Shown here piece after piece: positions 27,095 to 33,983 of a DNA stretch of 40,007 nucleotides. The notes below the pieces were generated by a model that worked only from the letters and a program-made list of their open reading frames with translations, made no database searches and was not told the DNA's origin. Source of the stretch: Chitinophaga pinensis (GTDB lineage Bacteria; Bacteroidota; Bacteroidia; Chitinophagales; UBA10324); contig CAMDDP010000003.1 in assembly GCA_945892775.1 (NCBI GenBank), positions 73,432-113,438 on the forward strand. The letters are read 5' to 3'. A program made the translations under genes and the position numbers. Within the stretch, counting starts at the first letter, position 1, and every line of letters starts with the position of its first letter.

Positions 27095-30000
27095 CTACTG
27101 CTTTATAAATTTATTGATCAGATAAGTATTATCAATTCCAATCAAACGAATAAAATAGACTCCTCCGATCAGGTTACTTGTATTGTAATTTAATGACCAA
27201 TTACCCTCTTCAAATTCATTGGTCTCAATAGTAAATACTCTACCTAACAAATCAATCATCTCAATTTTATATTCCCCTTTAAATTTAATAGTGAATGAAA
27301 TATTTAATTGTTCTGAAACAGGGTTAGGAAACAACAACAAATTATTATTTTCTGTAAAATCAACCTCCTCTTCTTTTGGTGTAGTCTCAATAATAAATAT
27401 TTTAGAGAGAGTAAATGCCGACCATACTCCATTGCATTTAGGTCTTACTTTCCATGTATAAGTTCCTGGCGCCAGATTATTCAGTACTGTTGTGAAATTA
27501 GTAGTTAAAACATTATATGAAATATTATTTATTGTATATCTGACTTGAAACTGATCTGCAATTGTGCAATTAGACCAATTTAATGTGGCACTATTTCCGC
27601 TAATGGTTTGTTTAAGATTCGATGGTTTTATACATCCAAAATTTGCAGCAGCAGTGTATTTAACAATTATTAAATCATATGTTGGAGTACATGCACCACT
27701 TGAAACCGTCCATTTAAATTGATTTGATCCAACTTTTAAATTTGTCACAAGAGTAGTTGGGGCATTTATGTTTTGAATTGTGGCCTTTGGTGGAGTGGTA
27801 CAAGTCCAAGTTCCGATTCCATTTACTGGATTAATTCCTTCCAGATTTATACTGTTATTTCCGTTACAAGCTAATAAATCTTGTCCAGCGTCTGGTACTG
27901 ATAAAGAAGAGATAGTCAAAATTAATTCATCTGCATTCTGGCAAGTATTCATATCGGTAACAGTAAGAACATATGTAGCAGTAACAGTTGGTGTTGCAAT
28001 CGGATTTGAAATATTTATAGCACTTAATCCCGTACTCGGATACCAACTATAACTTATTCCTCCACTTCCATTTAATTGCACATTTTGACCTGCACAGAGT
28101 CCTAAATCAACCCCAGCGCTAGCTATAGGATTTGAATAAATAAGTACCCAAACAGTAGAGGCAGAACTTTCGCAACCATTCAATAACCATTTTACAGAAT
28201 AATTTCCTGAATTTTGTGGCAAAGCATTTATAATTGAAACGGTTCTGTTTGTTGCAGAAAAACCATTTGGGCCATTCCATAAAAACTGAACTCCCGAACT
28301 GCTATCTGTACTTAATATTAAAGAATTTCCCTGGCAAATAGGTCCAGTATAACTTGTATTTGTTGGAACAACCTGATCAAAAAAATCAACAAGATTTATC
28401 TTCCGAACTACTTTAGAACAATTACCCACTGTTGCAATACAACTATAAATTCCAAGCGAAGAGCTTTGCAAACTGTCGATGGTTGCAGGGGAAACAAGCC
28501 CATTAGGTCCAACCCAATTAAAAACTGCGTTGTTAATTATTGGGGTATCAAGATTAAATAAAGAAAACCTACAGAGATTATTATAACTAATAGAATCTGA
28601 TAAATAATCAGCAAGAAAATTATTTTGAATTATTAAATCCTCCGACTGAACTCCAATTCCTGTATTATCATAAGAAGTAACTGAATAGCTACCTTCCAAA
28701 TTTACAGTCACACTTTGTGTTGTTGCCCCATTCGACCATAAATTTCCAGTTAAATTACTACTTGTCAGCAGAACAGAATCTAACAAATTACATTTTGGAT
28801 TATTTCCGACTATTGAAATAATTGGAGTTGGAAAAATAGAGTAATTAACTTTCAACATAAAACAATCCGCTAGGGCAATTCCAATGGCCCCATTTGTACT
28901 TTGTATCGGATTAACTAAAAGTAAATTTGTGCTTTCAGTTGAGCCAACAATAAACGCATTTCCGGAATTATCGACTGCAATACTTCTTGCATGCTCCATT
29001 CCATTTCCTCCATAAAAAGTTGACATTAGGCAAGTTCCTGTATTGGAAAGCCTTAAGATGAATGCATCATGAATTCCACCAAAAACCGGTTGTATCGCAT
29101 TTACCATTGGAAAAGAAGTACTTAATGTATATCCGGTAGCTAAAACATTCCCTGAATTATCTACAGCAATGGAATTTCCATCTTCGGTTCCCTGACCTCC
29201 TGCATAGGTTGACCATATCATACTTCCTGTTGGACTAAATTTAGTAACAACTGCGTCAGAAGGACCATTATAATCATTATCCCATGCATTCAGAATTGGA
29301 TAATTTCCCTTTTTAGTTGTTCCTAAAATAAAACAGTTTCCATTATTATCAACCCCAATTCCGTTACCATCATCATCCATTGTACTTCCTATATAAGTTG
29401 ACCAAGCAACCGATAAATTTGCATTTAACTTTAAAACAAATATGTCGCTAGGTCCCCGCTTTGTTGCCTGAAATGCATTTTGAACAGGAAAATTTGTACT
29501 CAATGTGGTACCAACAACAAAAATATTATTGTTGTTATCCAAAGTAATTCCAACGGGCTCATCATAGCCACTTCCGCCAAAATAAGTTGACCAGATCGGA
29601 AATCCAGTTGCCATACTTACTTTCATAATTATTGCATCGGCATCCCCGGCATTAGTCCCATGAAGTGGATTTATCATTGGAAAATTAGTGCTTCTTGAAT
29701 ATCCTGAAGCAACCAAGAAGCCCGAATGACTTAACTTTATTCTGCGCATGGCATCCAAATTATTTCCGCCATAAAAACTTGCCCAAATTGGAATACCAGA
29801 AGGATTTAACTTCATAATAAACAAATCATCGGTATCACCTTTAACCTGTTGATACGCATTAAAGGTTGGCATATCACCACTTCGAGTTTCTAGCCCCGCA
29901 AAAACATTTCCTACAGAATCTACTTCAATGGTACGGCAAACATCAGCCAGGCTTCCACCATAGTATGTAACCCATATCGGTTGAAATGAAGGTGTTAGTT

Positions 30001-30937
30001 TCATTATCCATCCGTCAAACCCCTGATGAACCGGTGAACTATAACCATTAAGAACTGGAAAATTTGTACTATTTGTAAATCCTCCAACATAAATAAACCC
30101 ATTTGAATCTACAGCAACCGCCCTACCATGCTCATCACCGTTATATCCATAATAAGTGGACCAAAGCACTGTTGGGTCAATAATTAATTTTTCATTTTTA
30201 TTGTAATCATTAACCTGAAATCCAATTTGATTATTATAAAATTTGAATGAAGATCTAATTTCTTGCTTTGAATTTTTAAGATATGAAAATGGTTTTCCAT
30301 CATTAATTTCCCCTAATAAGGTCTCAATATCAATTCCCCCATCTTTTGATTTTGTAATTTTATTTCCCCCATTGTATTCTAATTTAATCAATTTAAAATC
30401 TGCTCCTGGATTTACCTCAAAATCATATTTAAAAACTGTATTTCCATTCTCCTCTTTAAAATATAAAACCCAATCAATTCCAGAATACACATTTTCTAAT
30501 CTTATCTTTTTATAATTTCTTGCGGTAATCCCATTTGGACAATTTTGCAAGTAATAATTCGAAAAAAATGAACTTTCATCTTCATTCTTTACAACAATAT
30601 TTGAATTACTATTTGCCAACTTAAGTTCAATTCGATTCGATTCCTTCCCCCCATTTTCAGTGGGCATTTCATTTTCATAATCAGATAAAAAATCACTCTT
30701 ATTACTTTTATTTATAACATAAAACAATCTATCCTTACAGATATAAATGGACATACTGCCTATATTACTATAATAAAGAACTTCGTTGGCAGGCAAATTT
30801 TTTGAATCGAGAAGTTGTCCATTATTTTCAGTAAAAGCATATACTGGGGTAAATTGATTATCTTCTTTCGCTCCAAATGAATTGGTAAACGATAAAAGAA
30901 TAATCATAAAAAAACAAAGGGTGGTTAAAGTCTTCAT
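27095..30937 (-). CDS. Giant T9SS surface protein: SBBP seven-bladed propeller, PKD/Ig-like modules and sorting domain
   Basis: 1,280 residues from the ATG at 30937, which gives the signal peptide MKTLTTLCFFMIILLSFTNS; an upstream start at 30985 is less likely. Domains in order: a DUF7948-like head (FTENNGQLLD); seven SBBP repeats of about 62 residues, each with WSTYYGG...D...AVD..GN...G.T.ST.FP...; then Ig/PKD-like modules near residues 690-1050; then a fibronectin-like module (ATLNWSNCTIADQFQVRY); and a type A sorting domain (LFPNPVSEQLNISF ... GGVYFIRLIG). It is exported by T9SS and probably works in surface binding or adhesion; the ligand is unknown. It is monocistronic and has no visible terminator. 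Confidence 0.85.
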   Translation of the reverse strand: MKTLTTLCFFMIILLSFTNSFGAKEDNQFTPVYAFTENNGQLLDSKNLPANEVLYYSNIGSMSIYICKDRLFYVINKSNKSDFLSDYENEMPTENGGKESNRIELKLANSNSNIVVKNEDESSFFSNYYLQNCPNGITARNYKKIRLENVYSGIDWVLYFKEENGNTVFKYDFEVNPGADFKLIKLEYNGGNKITKSKDGGIDIETLLGEINDGKPFSYLKNSKQEIRSSFKFYNNQIGFQVNDYNKNEKLIIDPTVLWSTYYGYNGDEHGRAVAVDSNGFIYVGGFTNSTNFPVLNGYSSPVHQGFDGWIMKLTPSFQPIWVTYYGGSLADVCRTIEVDSVGNVFAGLETRSGDMPTFNAYQQVKGDTDDLFIMKLNPSGIPIWASFYGGNNLDAMRRIKLSHSGFLVASGYSRSTNFPMINPLHGTNAGDADAIIMKVSMATGFPIWSTYFGGSGYDEPVGITLDNNNNIFVVGTTLSTNFPVQNAFQATKRGPSDIFVLKLNANLSVAWSTYIGSTMDDDGNGIGVDNNGNCFILGTTKKGNYPILNAWDNDYNGPSDAVVTKFSPTGSMIWSTYAGGQGTEDGNSIAVDNSGNVLATGYTLSTSFPMVNAIQPVFGGIHDAFILRLSNTGTCLMSTFYGGNGMEHARSIAVDNSGNAFIVGSTESTNLLLVNPIQSTNGAIGIALADCFMLKVNYSIFPTPIISIVGNNPKCNLLDSVLLTSSNLTGNLWSNGATTQSVTVNLEGSYSVTSYDNTGIGVQSEDLIIQNNFLADYLSDSISYNNLCRFSLFNLDTPIINNAVFNWVGPNGLVSPATIDSLQSSSLGIYSCIATVGNCSKVVRKINLVDFFDQVVPTNTSYTGPICQGNSLILSTDSSSGVQFLWNGPNGFSATNRTVSIINALPQNSGNYSVKWLLNGCESSASTVWVLIYSNPIASAGVDLGLCAGQNVQLNGSGGISYSWYPSTGLSAINISNPIATPTVTATYVLTVTDMNTCQNADELILTISSLSVPDAGQDLLACNGNNSINLEGINPVNGIGTWTCTTPPKATIQNINAPTTLVTNLKVGSNQFKWTVSSGACTPTYDLIIVKYTAAANFGCIKPSNLKQTISGNSATLNWSNCTIADQFQVRYTINNISYNVLTTNFTTVLNNLAPGTYTWKVRPKCNGVWSAFTLSKIFIIETTPKEEEVDFTENNNLLLFPNPVSEQLNISFTIKFKGEYKIEMIDLLGRVFTIETNEFEEGNWSLNYNTSNLIGGVYFIRLIGIDNTYLINKFIKQ

Positions 30938-31067
30938 TATATTTTTTGATAAAACAAAAAATTTAAATTTTGTACGCTTAGTCAATCATTTTGTTATGCA
31001 AATCTCATTTTTTTTTTGTTATTAAACACTAAAATAGAATTTATTTATCAATAATTAGCAGTTAAAA

Positions 31068-31097
31068 TTTGTTGAATGGAATCTGCGATTATTTTTG
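31068..31097 (+). promoter_or_regulatory. Candidate promoter of tRNA-Ser
   Basis: TTTG (31068-31071), an 18-base spacer and TATTTTTG (31090-31097) match the Bacteroidota -33/-7 pattern. The tRNA begins at 31102, so transcription would start almost at its mature 5' end. Confidence 0.45.
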
Positions 31098-31101
31098 CGG
31101 C

Positions 31102-31186
31102 GGAGAGATGGCTGAGCGGTCGATAGCGGCGGTCTTGAAAACCGTTGAACAGCAATGTTCCAGGGGTTCGAATCCCTTTCTCTCCG
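31102..31186 (+). tRNA. tRNA-Ser (anticodon TGA)
   Basis: The acceptor stem GGAGAGA (31102-31108) pairs with TCTCTCC (31179-31185), and the discriminator base is G31186. The D-arm begins TGGCTGAGCGGT. The anticodon loop CTTGAAA carries TGA at 31136-31138. There is a long class II variable arm, and the T-loop GGTTCGAATCC is canonical. CCA is not encoded. The tyrosine recombinase element begins right behind its 3' end, a classic integration site. Confidence 0.97.
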
Positions 31187-31188
31187 CA
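31160..31188. other. Candidate attachment site (tRNA-Ser 3' end)
   Basis: The T-arm and acceptor 3' half of tRNA-Ser lie next to a tyrosine recombinase gene pointing inward, so this is the likely core of the left junction. The matching direct repeat would be at the distal end of the element, outside the window, so the exact core cannot be drawn. Confidence 0.45.
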
Positions 31189-31209
31189 TCTTAGATACCA
31201 AATATCACT

Positions 31210-31245
31210 AAACCACTGTAAACTAAATGTTTATGGTGGTTTTTT
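31210..31245 (+). terminator. Rho-independent terminator after tRNA-Ser
   Basis: AAACCACTGTAAAC (31210-31223) pairs with GTTTATGGTGGTTT (31229-31242), 14 bp with two wobbles and loop TAAAT, followed by a T run. It ends tRNA-Ser transcription 24 bases after the tRNA and shields the integrase from readthrough. Confidence 0.85.
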
Positions 31246-31381
31246 ATTTCATCAAACAACCACATATTTCATGAAATCAGTATCCTCAAGATACCTATTC
31301 GGATACCTGATTTTAATTTTCATTCAGGTATCCAGACCTTTTAAAAAACGATATAATATATTGATAATCAATTGATATATT

Positions 31382-31398
31382 TTGACACTTTTTGTCTA
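31382..31398. promoter_or_regulatory. Operator-like site upstream of integrase
   Basis: TTGACACTTTTTGTCTA matches the palindrome at the XRE regulator start (35463-35479) at 14 of 17 positions. It lies 62 bases before the integrase ATG, within the probable promoter region. The XRE protein encoded in the element is the obvious candidate binder. Confidence 0.45.
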
Positions 31399-31459
31399 TT
31401 TTAAAAATAATGTCAATTTTATTTCGTATCTTTACTGAAATTAAAACAGGTATCTAACA

Positions 31460-32692
31460 ATGGTAAAAAATTTAAACATTCTGTTCTACATCAGAAAAGA
31501 CAAGGCTGACAGCCTGGGCAATGCTCCCATTTATTGTAGAATCACAGTTGACGGAAAGAGAAGTGAACTTGCAATAAAGCGAGAAACACCAATCGAAAGA
31601 TGGGTTCCCGGAAATGAAATCATCAAAGGTTCAAGCGAGGAATTCAAAAGCATCAATACTTATATTGATACAGTGCGCACAAAAATTTATGACCATCATC
31701 GCATGTTGGAAGATGCAAACAAAACTGTTACAGCAGAGGCGATAAAAAATTCTTACCTCGGAATTTCTACCAAGTCAAAAAGTTTGTTCACAATATTCGA
31801 AGACCACAACGCAAAAGTAAAGTCCTTAGTAGGTCAGGATTTCGCAGCCGGTACTTTAGATAGATATACAACATGCTTACATCACTTGCGTGAATTCGTT
31901 TTGTCGCGTTACAATAAATCAGATTTCTTTTTGTGTGATATAGATAACGAGTTCATCACTGAACTTGATTACTATCTGCGCTCAGTTCGCAAGTGTGCGA
32001 ACAACACCACCATCAAATACATTAAGAACTTCAAGAAAATCATTCGCATTGCCATTGCGAATGGTTGGTTGCTTCGGGACCCATTCTTAAACTACAAACC
32101 CAAGTTGAAAAAAGTTGACCGCGGATATTTAACACAGGAAGAATTAGACAAACTCGCAGCGAAAACTTTTTCCATTCCAAGAATGCAGCAGGTGAAAGAT
32201 GCTTTTCTTTTCCAGTGTTACACAGGTTTGGCTTATGCTGATGTCAATAAATTAAAACCGGAACACATTGTAAAAGGGGCGGATGGTGAGCTTTGGATAA
32301 GCACGCACCGCACGAAAACAAATTCAAATGTGAATGTTCCATTGCTTCCCGAAGCACTGGAAATTTTGAACAGGTACAAAGAAAATCCGATGTGCATCAA
32401 TAAAGGATTGTTGCTTCCTGTTCTCAGTAATCAAAAGATGAACGCTTACTTAAAAGAAATTGGTGACTTGTGTGAAATCAATAAAAATATTTCTTCACAC
32501 CTTGCCCGTCACACATTTGCAACCACTGTTACACTTGCAAATGGCATCAGTTTGGAAGCCGTTTCAAAAATGCTCGCTCACTCAAACATGAACACCACAA
32601 AAATTTATGCTCGCATGATGGACAGCCGCGTATCTGATGAAATGCAAGGTTTAAAATCAAGAATGAAAAACAGAAACTTGAAAATTGCTTAA
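31460..32692 (+). CDS. Tyrosine site-specific recombinase (IntDOT-like integrase)
   Basis: 410 residues. An N-terminal arm-binding part (KNLNILFYIRKDKADSLG) and a SAM-like core-binding domain (DFAAGTLDRYTTCLHHLREF) precede the catalytic domain. HLARHTFATT gives His347 and Arg350, AHSN gives His374, and TKIYAR gives the nucleophile Tyr383. At the Arg I position the motif reads YTGLAYADV (Ala258); the CTnDOT integrase also lacks this arginine. The protein inserts and excises the element at tRNA-Ser. It is transcribed away from the tRNA, with candidate arm-type sites and an operator-like palindrome just upstream. Confidence 0.94.
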   Translation: MVKNLNILFYIRKDKADSLGNAPIYCRITVDGKRSELAIKRETPIERWVPGNEIIKGSSEEFKSINTYIDTVRTKIYDHHRMLEDANKTVTAEAIKNSYLGISTKSKSLFTIFEDHNAKVKSLVGQDFAAGTLDRYTTCLHHLREFVLSRYNKSDFFLCDIDNEFITELDYYLRSVRKCANNTTIKYIKNFKKIIRIAIANGWLLRDPFLNYKPKLKKVDRGYLTQEELDKLAAKTFSIPRMQQVKDAFLFQCYTGLAYADVNKLKPEHIVKGADGELWISTHRTKTNSNVNVPLLPEALEILNRYKENPMCINKGLLLPVLSNQKMNAYLKEIGDLCEINKNISSHLARHTFATTVTLANGISLEAVSKMLAHSNMNTTKIYARMMDSRVSDEMQGLKSRMKNRNLKIA

Positions 32693-32730
32693 TTGAAATA
32701 GAGTTTAAGAGGGTAAGAATATTTTACGAT

Positions 32731-32815
32731 TTACCTAAAAATACATTGAAATATATTAGGAAAATCCAGATATTCTACTTACCTTTGCATAAGCAAAATG
32801 AGGTAAGTTTTACCT
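32731..32815. repeat. Repeated TTACCT/AGGTAA motif in the replication-module leader
   Basis: TTACCT occurs at 32731-32736, CTTACCT at 32778-32784, AGGTAAG at 32801-32807 and TTACCT at 32810-32815. AGGTAA(gtt)TTACCT at 32801-32815 is a perfect inverted repeat. The same AGGTAAG occurs twice in tandem after the VapE gene (35292-35309). It may be an operator or iteron of the module. Confidence 0.4.
32778..32807 (+). promoter_or_regulatory. Hairpin overlapping a -7 box upstream of the HTH genes
   Basis: CTTACCTTTGC pairs with GCAAA...AGGTAAG around ATAA with a 3-base bulge. The sequence TACCTTTG (32780-32787) inside it matches the Bacteroidota -7 box, so binding of a regulator to the inverted repeat would block the promoter. 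No good -33 box is present. Confidence 0.4.
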
Positions 32816-32877
32816 CTGAAACTGCCAAATAGACAAAACCATAAATTAGCATGGTTTTTGCTATAGTTCTTTGACAG

Positions 32878-32950
32878 CGGGGTTTTTAATACACCCCGAC
32901 AAATGAGTTTGGAAGAATAAGAATTTGGGATTGGTTATCCCTCATTCTTA
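32878..32950 (+). promoter_or_regulatory. Leader hairpins before the excisionase-like gene
   Basis: CGGGGT (32878-32883) pairs with ACCCCG (32893-32898). TAAGAAT-tt-GGGAT (32918-32931) pairs with ATCCC-tc-ATTCTTA (32937-32950) around TGGTT. The second ends 29 bases before the ATG at 32980. Neither is followed by a T run, so they are not plain terminators. Confidence 0.45.
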
Positions 32951-32979
32951 GAATATTGATAATTAAAATTTTTAACTGA

Positions 32980-33252
32980 ATGGATATAGACTTAGTAACT
33001 AAAGCAGACATTCTTCAACTGAAGAATGAAATTATTTCGCTTCTTTCAGAAGCGCTCAGCAATACCAGTAACACTGGCAGAAGATATTTAAAGAGTAGTG
33101 ATGTAATGGAGATGCTCGGCATCTCGGCATCCAGCTTGCAAACCCTTAGAATCAACGGGTCTATCCCGTTTACCAAGCTTGGAGGAACCATATATTACGA
33201 CTACGAAGAAATCCAAAAAATTTTACAGCGGAACAAAAGAAACTGTGCATGA
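32980..33252 (+). CDS. Excisionase-like helix-turn-helix protein (first copy)
   Basis: 90 residues. A coiled N-terminal part (VTKADILQLKNEIISLLSEAL) is followed by an HTH_17/MerR-like domain: RYLKSSDVMEMLGISASSLQTLRINGSIPFTKLGGTIYYDYEEIQKIL. Such small proteins direct excision or regulate replication in Bacteroidota mobile elements. It is preceded by the hairpin-rich leader and followed by a paralogue of the same layout, with 123 bases between them. Confidence 0.8.
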   Translation: MDIDLVTKADILQLKNEIISLLSEALSNTSNTGRRYLKSSDVMEMLGISASSLQTLRINGSIPFTKLGGTIYYDYEEIQKILQRNKRNCA

Positions 33253-33270
33253 CAATTAACTTTTAAAAAA

Positions 33271-33294
33271 AAGGAGGTAACATTTATGACATAA
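33271..33294 (+). other. Canonical Shine-Dalgarno before a two-codon reading frame
   Basis: AAGGAGGT (33271-33278) stands 7 bases before ATG-ACA-TAA (33286-33294). The phylum rarely uses such sites, so this one is conspicuous. Reading on past the TAA in the same frame gives only 15 codons to the next stop. A perfect 7-bp hairpin (33313-33329) follows. Confidence 0.4.
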
Positions 33295-33312
33295 CGAAAA
33301 TCAGGAAGCTCA

Positions 33313-33329
33313 AAAGCGGCACCCGCTTT
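33313..33329 (+). promoter_or_regulatory. Hairpin between the two HTH genes
   Basis: AAAGCGG (33313-33319) and CCGCTTT (33323-33329) form a perfect stem with a CAC loop. No T run follows directly, so termination is unlikely. It may protect or separate the transcripts of the two HTH genes. Confidence 0.45.
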
Positions 33330-33375
33330 ACAGGTGATTTGAAACAGAAATTTTTTATAATTTAAAACCATATTA

Positions 33376-33657
33376 ATGGTCAATTTGGAAATAGAAAACC
33401 TTCTTCAGCAGGTTTTAATAAAGCTGGAACAGATTATTAAGTTGATGCCGAAGGATGGCGAACAGTATGATAAGAATTTTCAATATATTGACAATTCTGA
33501 TTTACTGAAATTATTGAAAATCAGCGCGAGGACTGCGCAGGATTACAGAGACAGGGGAATACTTCCTCACTCGAAAATTCAAAGTAAGTTATTTTATAAA
33601 CTCAGCGACATCGAACAAATGATGATGAAGCATTTTAACAAAAAAGTGAATCAATGA
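33376..33657 (+). CDS. Excisionase-like helix-turn-helix protein (second copy)
   Basis: 93 residues. It has the same plan as the gene at 32980: a leucine-rich coiled start (LEIENLLQQVLIKLEQIIKLM) and then an HTH_17-like domain (YIDNSDLLKLLKISARTAQDYRDRGILPHSKIQSKLFYKLSDIEQMM). Its stop overlaps the KilAC gene start in an ATGA, so those two are coupled. The two HTH proteins may split excision and replication control; this is an inference. Confidence 0.78.
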   Translation: MVNLEIENLLQQVLIKLEQIIKLMPKDGEQYDKNFQYIDNSDLLKLLKISARTAQDYRDRGILPHSKIQSKLFYKLSDIEQMMMKHFNKKVNQ

Positions 33658-33983
33658 TTCAAGTAAACAAAATAATAACAGCGGGACACCCGCAAGGAGA
33701 GAATTGGTATGACATGAAGGAAACAGCCAAGATTATTAGTGTAAATGGAATTGGGCGCACGAAGCTCTTCAAATTCCTGAGAGATAACCAAGTGATTAAT
33801 GGTTCTAATGAACCATATCAGCAATTTATTGACAGAGGATATTTTAAGTATGTGATTAAGGATATTACTAACAGCTATGGCAAAATCTTGTTTGTCCAAA
33901 CTGTTACACTGGTATCATTAAAAGGAATGGAATACATCAAACAATTATTAACTAACAACCAAAGCAATTATGCAACAAGCTAA
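33654..33983 (+). CDS. KilAC-domain (phage antirepressor C-terminal-like) protein
   Basis: 109 residues. It consists almost only of an Ant/KilAC domain: WYDMKETAKIISVNGIGRTKLFKFLRDNQVI and then YQQFIDRGYFKYVIKDI, TLVSLKGMEYIKQLL. It lacks the N-terminal Bro or Rha domain that usually accompanies it in phages. It starts with an ATGA overlap to the second HTH gene and overlaps the VapE-like gene by 14 bases. It probably binds DNA and helps control induction or replication of the element. Confidence 0.78.
   Translation: MIQVNKIITAGHPQGENWYDMKETAKIISVNGIGRTKLFKFLRDNQVINGSNEPYQQFIDRGYFKYVIKDITNSYGKILFVQTVTLVSLKGMEYIKQLLTNNQSNYATS

Larger units (their letters stand above)
31194..31454. repeat. Cluster of AGGTATC/GATACCT motifs, candidate integrase or excisionase arm sites
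   Basis: GATACC occurs at 31194, GATACCT at 31290-31296 and 31302-31308, and AGGTATC at 31327-31333 and 31448-31454. Two of them form a perfect 10-bp inverted repeat, GGATACCTGA (31301-31310) with TCAGGTATCC (31324-31333). All lie between the tRNA and the integrase start, where arm-type sites of tyrosine recombinases are expected. Confidence 0.5.

Noticed and set aside
28860-30180. Regular repeat pattern considered as tandem DNA repeat or CRISPR-like array
   Set aside because: The period of about 190 bp reflects the seven SBBP protein repeats; the DNA copies are diverged and have no constant spacer structure. No CRISPR array was seen anywhere in the window.
31145-31375. 76-codon frame starting inside tRNA-Ser
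   Set aside because: It overlaps the tRNA 3' half, the terminator and the candidate arm-type sites, and its composition is not protein-like.
33651-33899. Minus-strand frame opposite the KilAC gene as a possible antitoxin or antisense regulator
   Set aside because: The plus-strand KilAC domain explains the stretch, and no promoter or domain supports the minus frame.
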